Assembly: GCF_036250065.1 (NCBI RefSeq)
Contig: NZ_CP109199.1
Location: forward strand, 4,402,001-4,466,000
Reading direction: 5' to 3'
DNA from: Micromonospora sp. NBC_01699
GTDB lineage: Bacteria > Actinomycetota > Actinomycetes > Mycobacteriales > Micromonosporaceae
DNA: 64,000 nt
Below, one piece after another: positions 16,214 to 26,783 of this stretch (positions are counted from its first letter, which is position 1; each line of letters opens with the position of its first letter). The translations under genes and the position numbers were made by a program. The notes under the pieces were generated by a model. It was not told the origin of the DNA. It made no database searches and saw only the letters and a list, made by a program, of their open reading frames with translations.

Positions 16214-17860
16214 TCAGAGCATGACGTCGCTGGTGACGATGCCCTTCGCACCGCCGAGCACCGGTCCGGCCTCCCAGACCCGGCAGGCGCTCTGGCTCGG
16301 ATCGTCGGAGCGGCAGAGGAAACCGTCGACGATCACCAGGACGACGGTCACCACCCGCCCGTCCGGCAGGTTCACGCTGGCCGACGGCTGGGAGTACGGA
16401 ATCCCGCAGAGGCTGTCCACCCAGCTACTCGGTGCGGAGGCGGCCCGGGTCCAGGAACCGTTGCCGTGGTCGAACAGCCAGACGGTGCCGGCCTGACCGC
16501 TGTCCTCGCAGTTCCAGAGGTTCGCCGTACGGACCGAGGTCGACGTCGGCGGCGGGGTGGGCTTGGTCGACGTCGTCGCACAGACCTCCGTGGTCGGGTC
16601 GTAACCGTGCCCCGGCTTGATCGGACCCACCTGGAAGCAGTACTTCCGACCGGGGTCGAGGTTGTTGAAGGTGAAGCTCGCCCGTGACCCGGTTCCGGCC
16701 ACGCTCGGCCGGTAGTGGTTGCTCACCCCGACGATGTCCATCCGGTACTGGGCCTCGTCCACCGCGTTATCGGTCCAGTTCAGGGTAGCGGAGTTCGCCG
16801 TCACCCCGGTCACCGTGACGTTGGTCGCCCTCGGCAGGGCGGGCAGGGTCAGGTCCCGGCAGACGACCGGGGAGATCCCCACCCCGTACGGGTTGACCGC
16901 CTGGACCCGGTAGCAGTAGCCGGTGCCCTGTACCACGGTGGTGTCTTCCCAGGTGAAGCTGGCGCTGCCGGTGAGGCCGTTGCTGTGCACCTGCGTCCAC
17001 GGGCCGGCGCTGCCGGTGGTCGACCGGTCGATGACGAAGCCGGTCGCGTCGGCGCTGGCCGGGGTGACGTACACCCAGATCTTCGGCAGCGTCGGGGAGG
17101 CGTTGACCTGGATGCTCGGTGCGCCCGGCGGCCCGCCCTGGGTGACCGTGCCGCAGCCGAGCTGGCTGTTCACCGTGCCGGTGCCGACGTTGATGCCGTA
17201 CACGCAGACGGTGTGCTGGCCGCGTCCGGCGGGCAGGGTCAGGTCGTAGCCGTGCGCCGCGCCGTACGCGGGGTACACCCCGGCGACGTCCGGCCGGCTG
17301 CCGGAGGCGTTGACCGAACGTGCGAACACCCCGTCGACGTAGATGTGCGTGTCGATCGGGTTGGCCGTGTCCGGGTCGATCGCCCAGCCCCGTACCCGAA
17401 GCCCCGCCGGCCCCGGCGAGACCTCGTCGACCGATCCGAACGGGTCGACCTGTACGGCGAAGGTCCGGCAGACCGACCGGTCCTGCCCCTCGTTCTGGTT
17501 CTTGGCCACGGCGCAGACCGTGCTGCCGGCCCGCGCCGCAACGGTGCCGGAGTACGCGCCGCTGGTGCGGTTGGCGGTCAGGGTGGCGACGACAACGCCC
17601 TGGATCTTTATCTGTACCTGGACACCGGTGGATCCGTCCGGATCCTTCGCGGTGCCGCTCACCACCAGTCCGCTCGGTTGGCGGACCGGGGTGGCGAGGG
17701 TGACGGTCGGGGATCCGGCCCCGTCTCCGGGTTCACAGACCGGTGGCGGGTTGGGCACCTCGCACACGGGTGACGCGGCGGCCGGGCCGGTGACGACGCC
17801 GACGACAGCGGCGGCGGTCAGCACCGCCAGCACGCCGGCGCGGATGATTCGGTTACGCAT
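16214..17860 (-). CDS. Secreted protein with two fibronectin type III domains
   Basis: 548 residues from ATG 17860. The first 29 residues form a signal peptide ending AAAS. An Ig-like region with paired cysteines follows (about 45-125), then a domain beginning VDPFGSVDEVSPGPAGLRVRGWAIDPDT that is frequent in actinobacterial exported proteins. Two Fn3 repeats span about 245-435, with TANSATLNWTDNAVDE and GRKYCFQV signatures. The last about 100 residues form a Cys-containing tail of unknown type. No catalytic domain is visible, so it is probably a cell-surface or matrix-binding protein. Confidence 0.8.
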   Translation of the reverse strand: MRNRIIRAGVLAVLTAAAVVGVVTGPAAASPVCEVPNPPPVCEPGDGAGSPTVTLATPVRQPSGLVVSGTAKDPDGSTGVQVQIKIQGVVVATLTANRTSGAYSGTVAARAGSTVCAVAKNQNEGQDRSVCRTFAVQVDPFGSVDEVSPGPAGLRVRGWAIDPDTANPIDTHIYVDGVFARSVNASGSRPDVAGVYPAYGAAHGYDLTLPAGRGQHTVCVYGINVGTGTVNSQLGCGTVTQGGPPGAPSIQVNASPTLPKIWVYVTPASADATGFVIDRSTTGSAGPWTQVHSNGLTGSASFTWEDTTVVQGTGYCYRVQAVNPYGVGISPVVCRDLTLPALPRATNVTVTGVTANSATLNWTDNAVDEAQYRMDIVGVSNHYRPSVAGTGSRASFTFNNLDPGRKYCFQVGPIKPGHGYDPTTEVCATTSTKPTPPPTSTSVRTANLWNCEDSGQAGTVWLFDHGNGSWTRAASAPSSWVDSLCGIPYSQPSASVNLPDGRVVTVVLVIVDGFLCRSDDPSQSACRVWEAGPVLGGAKGIVTSDVML

Positions 17861-17992
17861 GGCGTCCAGGATGGTCGGACCGTGGCTGTCCGGCGATCTT
17901 CCCGGCGCGACCTGGACACCGGCGCGACCTGGACACCGGGCGGGGCGCTTACGATTGGGCGCGGCCCCACGCGCCACACCCGACCGGGCGTG

Positions 17993-19279
17993 TCAGATCG
18001 GGTACGGCAGGGTCGGTTGCCAGCCGTACAGCAGGGCGTTGAGATCGGCGGGGACCGTCCAGTGCTGGTACGGCAGCACCGCGCTGCTGCCGGTGTGGAT
18101 CAGGCACAGCAGCGGTGCGTCGCCGTCGTGGTCGAGTGCGACCTTCGGCTTCCTCACCGCGCCGACCCCACCGAGCCCGAACAGCACGACCGGGTCCCGA
18201 ACCGGCAGGCCCATGCCCTGTCGCCCCGCAGCCCAACCCCGGTACGCCTCGGCCAGCCGCCAGGGCGCGAGGTCGGCGAGTCCCCGGTACAGGTTCGCCA
18301 CCCAGGTCGGGGTGAGTTCCGCGTCGGCGAGTTGGTACGGCACCCCGTTAAGCAGCGCCCCGAGCTGCGGGTCGGTCCGTACGCCGGCGGTGTTCAGTGC
18401 GTCGGGCAACGCGCCCCGGCGAACCGCCTCGACCGCCGGGGCGGCCTGCTCGGGCCGGTCGACCTGCCAGCGGAGGATCGCCGGTGTGTCCGCGTGCCGG
18501 CGGTCCCACAGCCAGCGGGCGGTTTCCCAGCGGTGCCGCTGGTTGGCCGGGATCAGCTCCTCGACGCCGACGACCAACCCGTCGCCGTCGACCCTGGCGG
18601 TGAGCCAGCGGCCGCGCAGGTGCGGCCGGTGCTCGTCGTAGCCGGCGAGCGCGACCACCGCGGAGCGCTGGTAGGCACCGGTGTGGCCGCGCGGAAAGTG
18701 CCAGCTCAACGCCGAGTGGTCGATCGCGTCGAGGTCGGCGGCGGCCTCGTCCGCCACGGTGCCGATCCGGACGTTCGGTGACGCCGCCGCCGACTGCCGG
18801 TGGTCGAACTGCCGCCGCTCCCGGCGCTGACGCAACTCGACCCGCTCGACCGGCGGGCTGACCGAGTAGGTCGCCTTCTTCCCGGCCCACCGCAGCACCT
18901 CCGCCCCGGCGCTGCCCGGGTCGCCGAAGAGGCGGAAGGCCCGCAGCTCGTGCTCGTCGAAGCCGTCGTCCTCGGTGACCTGCACCTCGTACACCAGGTC
19001 ACCCGGCGAGTCCAGGTCGTAGCCGGTGTGCGGGTCGCGGCCGAACTCGTTGCCGACCAGCGAGTCCTCCGCCCGCACCCGGTGGCCGCGGACCACCGTG
19101 ACCAGGGCCGCCCAGGAGTTGTCCGCGTCGGTGCAGCGCAACGTGCGGACGGGCGTGTCGCGCCACCTCGACGGGAGGTCTTCGAAGTGGACGGTCAGGG
19201 CGGCCCCGCCGCACTGCCGCGCGACCGGGGTGAGCAGTTCCGTGCGCCACGTCTCGTGACGGTCCTTCGCCAGGGGCAT
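17993..19279 (-). CDS. Hypothetical protein, conserved-looking, function unknown
   Basis: 428 residues from ATG 19279 (MPLAKDRHETW); the frame extends to 19744 but overlaps the start of the divergent propeller gene, so the longer form is unlikely. There is no signal peptide or membrane helix. The composition is soluble and rich in Arg/Trp, with motifs such as DNSWAALVTVVRGH, GYDLDSPGDLVYEVQVTEDDGFDE and ALSWHFPRGHTGAYQRSAVVALAGYDEHRPHLRGRW. I do not recognise the family. Codon use matches its neighbours and there is no sign of damage. Confidence 0.7.
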   Translation of the reverse strand: MPLAKDRHETWRTELLTPVARQCGGAALTVHFEDLPSRWRDTPVRTLRCTDADNSWAALVTVVRGHRVRAEDSLVGNEFGRDPHTGYDLDSPGDLVYEVQVTEDDGFDEHELRAFRLFGDPGSAGAEVLRWAGKKATYSVSPPVERVELRQRRERRQFDHRQSAAASPNVRIGTVADEAAADLDAIDHSALSWHFPRGHTGAYQRSAVVALAGYDEHRPHLRGRWLTARVDGDGLVVGVEELIPANQRHRWETARWLWDRRHADTPAILRWQVDRPEQAAPAVEAVRRGALPDALNTAGVRTDPQLGALLNGVPYQLADAELTPTWVANLYRGLADLAPWRLAEAYRGWAAGRQGMGLPVRDPVVLFGLGGVGAVRKPKVALDHDGDAPLLCLIHTGSSAVLPYQHWTVPADLNALLYGWQPTLPYPI

Positions 19280-19447
19280 GTACGCATTCTGTCGGTAGCC
19301 ACCGACACCCGAGCCGGTCGGCGGCGGTCCCCCCGCGTCGCCGTGCTCCCGGTGGAGCAATCCGTCGCTGCTATCGGAACCTTTCCGGAAGCTCAGTCCG
19401 GTACAGTGGAATTCATCCATGTCAATGTTCTCTGGTAGGGAGGCGCC

Positions 19448-21439
19448 ATGACCTCTGTCATCCGACGAATGGCGGCCGCATCCACGGTCATCGTGGCCTG
19501 TGCGGCGACCACGTTCGCGGCGATAGTTTCGGCACCCGCGAGCGCCGCCGACGATCCGCAATGGACGATGGGTGGCCAGAACATCAGCAACACCCGGTCC
19601 AACCCGGCCGAGACCCAGCTCAGTCCGTCGACCGTCGGCGGGCTGACGACCAACTGGACGTACACCACCCGGGGTGACGTCTCGGCGACCCCCGCCGTGG
19701 TGGCCGGCGCCGTCTACTTCCCGGACTGGGGTGGGTACCTCCACCGGGTCGACGCGAACACCGGCGCGGTGCTCTGGTCCCGCTCGGTCGCCTCGTACGT
19801 GGGCGCGAGCGGCACCGTGGTCGCCCGTACCAGCCCGGTGGTGGTCGGCGACACCGTGTACATCGGCACCCAGGCCGGTGCCCGGCTACTGGCGATCGAC
19901 ACCGCGAACGGCAACCTGCGGTGGAACGTCGCCACCGACCCGCACCCGCGCGCCGTGCTCACCGGTGGGGCCGTCTACTACGACGGGGTGCTCTACCAGG
20001 GCGTCTCCTCGGACGAATTCTCCCTGGCCACGGACCCGTCGTACGACTGCTGCACCTTCCGGGGCAGTCTGGTGGCGATCGACGCGGCCACCGGCGCGCA
20101 ACGGTGGAAGTCGTACACCCTGCCGGACCAGGGGCCGGGCGGCGACATCTTCAGCGGCGGTTCGGTGTGGGGCACCACGCCCAGCATCGACCCCGGCAGC
20201 AACACGATCTTCATCGGTACGGGGCAGAACTACTCGATTCCCCGCAGTGCGAGCGAGTGCCAGGCGAACGGCGGTACGCCGCAACAGTGCCTGCCGGCGT
20301 GGAACGCCAAGGACTCGATCATCGCGCTGGACCTCGGCACCGGCGCGATCAAGTGGAACACCGGTCCGCCCCGCTTCGACGAGTGGAACTTCGGCTGCCT
20401 GCCGGGCGTACCGCCGAACAACTGCCCGAACCCCGGCCCGGACCACGACACCGGCGACGGGACCCACCTGTACGACATCCCCGGCCCGAACGGTACGACC
20501 CGTCGCGCGGTGGGCGCCGGGCAGAAGAGCGGCGAGTTCTGGATGCTCGACGCGGCCACCGGGGCGGTCATCTGGAGCGCGGCCGTCGGGCCGGGCTCGA
20601 CACAGGGTGGCATCCAGTGGGGCACCGCCACCGACGGGCAGCGGGTCTTCTTCACCTCAAGCAACGCCGGCAACATCGAGCACCAGCTCCCCAACGGCCA
20701 GCGGATCAACTACAGCTCGTTCGGAGCGTTGGACGTCGCGACCGGGCGGGTGCTGTGGCAGGTACCCGAGGCACGCGGCGGCCGGTCGATCGGCCCGGTC
20801 ACCCACGCCAACGGCGTGGTCTACGTCGGCTCGATGAACAACTTCATGTACGCGCTGGACGCCAACAACGGCCGGGTGCTGTGGGAGTACCAGGGCGCCG
20901 GCTCGTCCAACGCCGGCCCGGCGATCGTCGGAGGCAGGCTGTACTGGGGTAACGGCTACTCCCGTGGCGGCACCGCGAGCACCCGGTTCTACTCCTTCCG
21001 GCTTCCCGGCGGCCCGACCACCCCACCGACGACCCCGCCCACGACACCACCGACCACACCGCCCACCACACCACCGACGACCCCGCCCACCACGTCGCCG
21101 CCGACCACACCGCCGCCGACCACACCGCCCGGTGGGGCGTGCAGCTCCACCTATCGCATCGTCGGCCAGTGGCCGGGCGGCTTCCAGGCCGAGGTGACGG
21201 TACGGGCGGGCAGCTCGGCGATCAACGGCTGGACCGTACGGTGGGCCTTCGCCAACGGCCAGCGGATCACCCAGACCTGGAGCGGCACCACGACCACGAG
21301 CGGCTCGAACGTGACGGTAGGCAACGTCTCCTACAACGGGTCCCTGCCCGCGAACGGCACCACCACGTTCGGCTTCCTCGCCAGCTGGACCGGCGGTGCC
21401 AACGCGGTGCCGAGCCCGGTGAGCTGTACCAGCCCGTAG
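19448..21439 (+). CDS. Secreted PQQ-type beta-propeller protein with C-terminal CBM2
   Basis: 663 residues with GGGAGG upstream of the ATG. The order is: signal peptide (1-33, ending ASA); a beta-propeller of the PQQ-dependent dehydrogenase fold (about 35-520) with repeated blades of the type AIDTANGNLRWN, AIDAATGAQRWKS, ALDLGTGAIKWN, DVATGRVLWQ and ALDANNGRVLWEY; a Thr/Pro linker (about 523-560); and a family 2 carbohydrate-binding module (about 562-663) with its bracketing cysteines and conserved tryptophans. It resembles secreted polyvinyl-alcohol or alcohol dehydrogenase-like propellers. The CBM2 directs it to cellulose, xylan or chitin, suggesting an oxidase partner in polysaccharide breakdown. 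Activity and cofactor are unproven. Confidence 0.87.
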   Translation: MTSVIRRMAAASTVIVACAATTFAAIVSAPASAADDPQWTMGGQNISNTRSNPAETQLSPSTVGGLTTNWTYTTRGDVSATPAVVAGAVYFPDWGGYLHRVDANTGAVLWSRSVASYVGASGTVVARTSPVVVGDTVYIGTQAGARLLAIDTANGNLRWNVATDPHPRAVLTGGAVYYDGVLYQGVSSDEFSLATDPSYDCCTFRGSLVAIDAATGAQRWKSYTLPDQGPGGDIFSGGSVWGTTPSIDPGSNTIFIGTGQNYSIPRSASECQANGGTPQQCLPAWNAKDSIIALDLGTGAIKWNTGPPRFDEWNFGCLPGVPPNNCPNPGPDHDTGDGTHLYDIPGPNGTTRRAVGAGQKSGEFWMLDAATGAVIWSAAVGPGSTQGGIQWGTATDGQRVFFTSSNAGNIEHQLPNGQRINYSSFGALDVATGRVLWQVPEARGGRSIGPVTHANGVVYVGSMNNFMYALDANNGRVLWEYQGAGSSNAGPAIVGGRLYWGNGYSRGGTASTRFYSFRLPGGPTTPPTTPPTTPPTTPPTTPPTTPPTTSPPTTPPPTTPPGGACSSTYRIVGQWPGGFQAEVTVRAGSSAINGWTVRWAFANGQRITQTWSGTTTTSGSNVTVGNVSYNGSLPANGTTTFGFLASWTGGANAVPSPVSCTSP

Positions 21440-22894
<1,455 letters not shown>

Positions 22895-22917
22895 GGCTCC
22901 GGGTCCGCGCGAAAGGT

Positions 22918-22950
22918 GCCGGCCCGGGACACGTGCGGTCCCGGGCCGGC
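22918..22950. terminator. GC-rich hairpin after dgdA
   Basis: A perfect 13-bp stem (GCCGGCCCGGGAC and its complement) with a 7-base loop, 24 bases past the dgdA stop and just before the convergent chitin-binding remnant. There is no T-run, as usual in actinomycetes. Confidence 0.8.
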
Positions 22951-22980
22951 GTACGGCTTTCGCCGGCGAACCAACCGCCG

Positions 22981-23370
22981 CTAGCCGATCGACTTCCACG
23001 GGCCGTTGGTGTCACCCGGCACCTGGTTGCGGGTGTACCACCGGCCTCGTACACATGGTCCTGGTACGCCACCCGGTTACCGGCGTTGTAGACCGTCGTG
23101 GGCGTCCAGGCCGCCGGGCTGTTGTCCGGCGGCGCCGGGGCGATCTCCTCCCACGGTCCGTTCGGGTCGCCGGGCTTCTGGTTCTGCGCGTACCAGGATG
23201 CCTGGTAGACCCGGCCCTGGTAGCCGACCCGGTCACCGTTGTTGTAGACCTTCGCGGCGGTCCAGGCCGGTGGCGGGTTCACCGTCACGGTGACGCTGCC
23301 CTGCGCCGCCCTCAGGTACTCGTTGCCGCCGTACGACGCGATGAGCGGGTGGTTGCCGGGACGCGACCAG
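22981..23370 (-). pseudogene. Remnant of secreted chitin-binding protein: Ig-like end plus two CBM5/12 modules, frameshifted
   Basis: Reading leftward from about 23370, the frame gives the end of a bacterial Ig-like repeat (YGGNEYLRAAQGSVTVTVN). A complete CBM5/12 module follows (AWTAAKVYNNGDRVGYQGRVYQASWYAQNQ, then KPGDPNGPWEEI; two adjacent pieces). A second module starts AAWTPTTVYNAGNRVAYQDH but breaks at VYEA. One base is missing near 23040-23043. Shifting frame there restores WYTRNQVPGDTNGPWKSIG followed by a TAG at 22981. The 5' side is also lost: no signal peptide or start is present, so this is the 3' scrap of a larger chitinase-like or chitin-binding gene. Confidence 0.85.
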
Positions 23371-23466
23371 GCTGAGACTCTGCCGAGCTTCCGATAACCC
23401 ACGGGCCTGGCCCAGTGATCTACAGGAGATGGCGACGTGATCAGTTAGTTGATCAGGCATGCGGCG

Positions 23467-23498
23467 GCGCGGCGGACGGGTCACCCCGTCCGCCGCGC
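23467..23498. terminator. GC-rich hairpin downstream of the DUF4331 gene
   Basis: A perfect 14-bp stem (GCGCGGCGGACGGG with its complement) and a TCAC tetraloop, 14 bases past the stop codon at 23512-23514. It is likely the terminator of the long leftward transcript that includes the glycosidase operon. Confidence 0.8.
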
Positions 23499-23511
23499 TC
23501 CGCGACCGCGG

Positions 23512-24603
23512 TCAGGCTGCCACGACGTACGGGAAGGCGGCGGAGCGGGTGTCCACGGTGGCCTCGGAGGTGAGTCCGGAGGTCATCCCCGTGTTCAGCA
23601 CCAGGGAGAGCATCACCTCGGGCGCGTTGTCGAGCATGGTGCGCCCGTTGCGAACCGCGAACCCGTAGTTGGCCGGGGAACCGACCCGGTACGACAGCAG
23701 GTCCGGGTAGACCTGCTCGGCCACGCTGCGGCCGTACGCCTGTGGGTCGGGGGCGGTGCCGTTCGCCGCGACCACACTGGCGACGGCGGTGGCGATCTCC
23801 GCGCCCCCGGCCCTCATGTCGTCGCACGGGTGCCGGAAGTTGGCCGGGTTGGAGAAGTCGGTGTCGGTGGGCCAGAAGATGGGCCACATCATCGGGTGCC
23901 CGGCCCGGTTCACCTGCCGCCAACCGCCCGCGTCGGTCGCCAGCACGGTCCTGCACCAGACGCCGATCTGGGCACCCTCGCGCACCGGACCGTCCCCGGT
24001 GACCTCCAGGACGATGGACTCGACGGTGTTGCCGGCGAAGGTGTTCTGCGCCTTGTCCGGCCGCCATGCCGACCGGTCCAGCTTGGCGCCGTTCTTGAAC
24101 GCGTCGTTGACGGTCGCGAGCTGGTCGAGGTCGATGAAGAACGGGTCGCGGATCCGTCCCGCCCACAGCCGCATGTTGCCGCCGCTCACGGTCTCGCCGG
24201 TCCGGCCTTCGAGCACCTGCGTGCCGGTCGCGGAGTCGTCCTGGGCCTGGTCGCCGGTGACGGCGTGCAACGTCACCGGCTGCCGTCCGTCGGAGTCCGG
24301 CTCGCCGAAGGCCACCCGGTAGGTCAACTCCTCCATCTCCCGGCCGTCGAAGTGAACCTTGATCTCGTAGCGCGCCTCGGTCTGGAAGCCCCGCTTGATG
24401 TCGGCCCCGGTGATCGAGCTGTTGACGTCCATCACGAAGACGGTGCCGCGCTCGCCGTCGAAGACGGTGCCGCGCTCGCCGTCGAAGACGGTGCCGCGCT
24501 CGCCGTCGAAGACGGTGCCGCGCTCGCCGTCGAAGACGTACAGATCGTTGATGTAGAGCTGGCCGGTCTGAGCGGCGAGCGGGGTGTCAAGGTGATGCCG
24601 AAA
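23512..24603 (-). CDS. DUF4331 family protein; start codon not identifiable, internal repeat expansion
   Basis: About 363 codons. The body is a DUF4331 protein: HHLDTPLAAQTGQLYINDLYVF, VFVMDVNSSITG, YEIKVHFDGREMEELTYRVAFGEP, RLWAGRIRDPFFIDL, ATDAGGWRQVNRAGHPMMWPIFWP and a C-terminal NGRTMLDNAPEVMLSLVLN. Family members are soluble and of unknown function. Two oddities stand out. An 8-residue unit FDGERGTV occurs four times in tandem where relatives should have one. Also, no ATG, GTG or TTG occurs in frame between the GH67 stop and the conserved HHLDTP start; the frame runs open into GH67. It may use a CTG, may be frameshifted at its 5' end from a GTG at 24647, or may be dead. Confidence 0.75.
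   Translation of the reverse strand, partial: FRHHLDTPLAAQTGQLYINDLYVFDGERGTVFDGERGTVFDGERGTVFDGERGTVFVMDVNSSITGADIKRGFQTEARYEIKVHFDGREMEELTYRVAFGEPDSDGRQPVTLHAVTGDQAQDDSATGTQVLEGRTGETVSGGNMRLWAGRIRDPFFIDLDQLATVNDAFKNGAKLDRSAWRPDKAQNTFAGNTVESIVLEVTGDGPVREGAQIGVWCRTVLATDAGGWRQVNRAGHPMMWPIFWPTDTDFSNPANFRHPCDDMRAGGAEIATAVASVVAANGTAPDPQAYGRSVAEQVYPDLLSYRVGSPANYGFAVRNGRTMLDNAPEVMLSLVLNTGMTSGLTSEATVDTRSAAFPYVVAA
24436..24537. repeat. 24-bp in-frame tandem repeat, four copies
   Basis: Four identical direct copies of a 24-bp unit starting GAAGACGGTGCC (24436-24459, 24460-24483, 24484-24507, 24508-24531) plus the first 6 bases of a fifth. The perfect identity implies a recent slippage expansion. The unit is a multiple of three and keeps the reading frame of the surrounding gene. 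Confidence 0.97.
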
Positions 24604-24647
24604 AGCCGCGAACCTCGGTGCCGGGTCGAATCCGGAGCAGCTGGCAC

Positions 24648-26783
24648 TCAGTGGATGCGGCGCCCGTGCGCATCCGGCACGCCGGACTTGCGGAAGAAGT
24701 ACGCGTTGATCTGGTCCCGCCACTGCACGGCGCAGCGCCACTGCTCGTCGAGCCGCTCGACCACCCGCTCGTACACCGCCGGGTCGATCACCCCGGCGAG
24801 CAGTTTCCACCGCCGGCGCATGGCGTCCACCCGCTCCACCCCGGCGAAGTGGGTGTCGTAGATGTGTTGGATGACCGTCGCCCCGCTGTGCAGCACGTGC
24901 CCGTACGGGACGTGGTGGAAGAAGAGCAGCAGTTCGTCGGGGCACCGCTCACGCGCCTCGTACACCTCCGACCACGGTGGCGGGTACTGCCCGGTGAAGC
25001 CGGTTCCGGTGGCCCGGGTACGGTCCACGCCCACCCCGTCCCGGTCGGCGAAGTGGTACGTGCCCCACCGCGTGTACTCGTACCCGTCGACGTCGGGGCC
25101 GTAGTGGTTTCCGGGGCGGACCATGAAGCCGACACCCAGCGGCGCGGTGTAACGCTCGTAGGTTTGCCACGAGTCGTCCATGACGTCGTGCAGCGTGTCT
25201 CGTACCAGGTCAGGATCGCCGGTGGCCGACACGGGGAAGGTGAGGTCGATCCACTCGTCGAGGACGGCCAGCGGATCGAGGCCGGGATCCCAGGCGAACC
25301 GACCGAAGGCGTACAGGTTGGCCTGCGCCAACGGGTGCCCGGTCCAGAACGGGTCGTCGCCCACGTTGGAGACCGCGACCAGGCCGCCGCCCGCGCCCGC
25401 CGGACCGGCGGCGACGTCGGCGACCGTCGCGCCGCCCGGACCCCAGGGCGCGAACCGCAACACCTCGCTCCACCAGGGACCGAGGTAGCAGACGTGTCGC
25501 TGCTGGCCGGTGTATTCCTGCGTGACCTGGAGTTCCACGGCCAGTCGGGTGGCCGGCATGGCCCCGATCACCGGGGAGACCGGCTCGCGGACCTGGAAGT
25601 CCATCGGGCCGAACTTCACCTGGAGGATCACGTTGTCCCGGAACCGCCCGTCGAGCGGGGCGAAGTGGTCGTGGGCCGCCCTGGCCCGGTCGATGGTCCG
25701 GTCCCGCCAGTCCTGGCGATGGTTGTAGACGAACGCCCGCCAGTGCACCACGCCGTCGGTGGGGGCGAGCGCCTCCGCGAGCAGGTTCGCCCCCTCGGCG
25801 TGGCTGCGCCCGTACGTGAACGGGCCGGGCTGCCCCTCGGAGTCGGCCTTCACCACGTAACCGCCGAAGTCGGGGATCCGCTCGTACACCCGCCGGGTGG
25901 TGGCGGCCCACCAGTCCCGTACGCCCTGGTCGAGCGGGTCGGCGGTGGACAGGCCACCGAGGACCACGGGGGCGGCGAAGGTGACGGACAGGTGCACCCG
26001 GATGCCGTAGCGGCGCAGCACCCGCGCGATCTCGGCCACGTCGCCGAGCCGGTCGGTCAGCAGCCGCGCCTCCGGGGCGTGGACGTTGACGTTGTTCACC
26101 GAGACGGCGTTGACGCCGCTGGCGGCCAACAGCCGGCCGTACGCCCGCAGCCGGGGCAGGTCGCGGCGGGCGGCGCCGTCGCGCCAGAAGATCGAACCGC
26201 CGGCGTAGCCCCGCTCGACCTGCCCCATCACGGGGTGCACGGCCACGTTGTCCCAGTGGTCGAGCATGCGTCTGCGCAACGCCGGCCGGTACGCCCGGGG
26301 CGGACGGGCGCCGTCGAAGGCCGCCGCACCGAGCCGGACCACGTGGAACAGCCCGTACAGCAGACCGGCCGGCGCGTCGGCCAGCACCACCGTCGCCCCC
26401 GCCCCGACGGCGAGCAGAAACCCCTCGTCGCCGAGCCCGTCACCGAGTTCCGCCGCCCCCGCCGCCTCGGCCCGGGACGCCGCTGCCGCTACCGTCGGTG
26501 CCGGCAGCGGCCCGGTGCCGCGCAGCGCGAACACCAGGTCGAAGACCGGGTCGACGGGGTCGTCGGCCGACCCGACGGCGACCCCGTCGACCGGTGCGTC
26601 GGCGGACGTCGGCGGCCGGGCGCCGGTCCGCCGAGCCCGCCCGCCGTGCTCGGCACAGGCCGCCGCGACCTCGTCGAACACGGTGTCGACGAGCGGGCCG
26701 TCACCGTGCACCAGCACGCGGCGGGAGCCGAGCGCCCGGAACGCCGCCGGGGGCAGCCAGGCGGCGTGCACGCCGGTACTCAT
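24648..26783 (-). CDS. aguA: Alpha-glucuronidase, glycoside hydrolase family 67
   Basis: 711 residues, the usual GH67 length, ATG overlapping the GH42 stop. The active site can be placed by eye: the acid E316 in KADSEGQPGP, and the paired bases D395 in KFGPMDFQVREP and E423 in LQVTQEYTGQ, with the same 28-residue spacing as in the characterised Cellvibrio enzyme. The N-terminal domain has the expected beta-rich fold, and the centre carries GVNAVSVNNVNVH. There is no signal peptide, so it acts inside the cell, removing (methyl)glucuronic acid from the end of imported short xylo-oligosaccharides. It is the distal intact gene of the importer operon starting at 33177. Confidence 0.93.
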   Translation of the reverse strand: MSTGVHAAWLPPAAFRALGSRRVLVHGDGPLVDTVFDEVAAACAEHGGRARRTGARPPTSADAPVDGVAVGSADDPVDPVFDLVFALRGTGPLPAPTVAAAASRAEAAGAAELGDGLGDEGFLLAVGAGATVVLADAPAGLLYGLFHVVRLGAAAFDGARPPRAYRPALRRRMLDHWDNVAVHPVMGQVERGYAGGSIFWRDGAARRDLPRLRAYGRLLAASGVNAVSVNNVNVHAPEARLLTDRLGDVAEIARVLRRYGIRVHLSVTFAAPVVLGGLSTADPLDQGVRDWWAATTRRVYERIPDFGGYVVKADSEGQPGPFTYGRSHAEGANLLAEALAPTDGVVHWRAFVYNHRQDWRDRTIDRARAAHDHFAPLDGRFRDNVILQVKFGPMDFQVREPVSPVIGAMPATRLAVELQVTQEYTGQQRHVCYLGPWWSEVLRFAPWGPGGATVADVAAGPAGAGGGLVAVSNVGDDPFWTGHPLAQANLYAFGRFAWDPGLDPLAVLDEWIDLTFPVSATGDPDLVRDTLHDVMDDSWQTYERYTAPLGVGFMVRPGNHYGPDVDGYEYTRWGTYHFADRDGVGVDRTRATGTGFTGQYPPPWSEVYEARERCPDELLLFFHHVPYGHVLHSGATVIQHIYDTHFAGVERVDAMRRRWKLLAGVIDPAVYERVVERLDEQWRCAVQWRDQINAYFFRKSGVPDAHGRRIH

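Noticed and set aside
24436-24537. Possible CRISPR array
   Set aside because: The 24-bp repeats are contiguous with no spacers and translate in frame within a DUF4331 protein.
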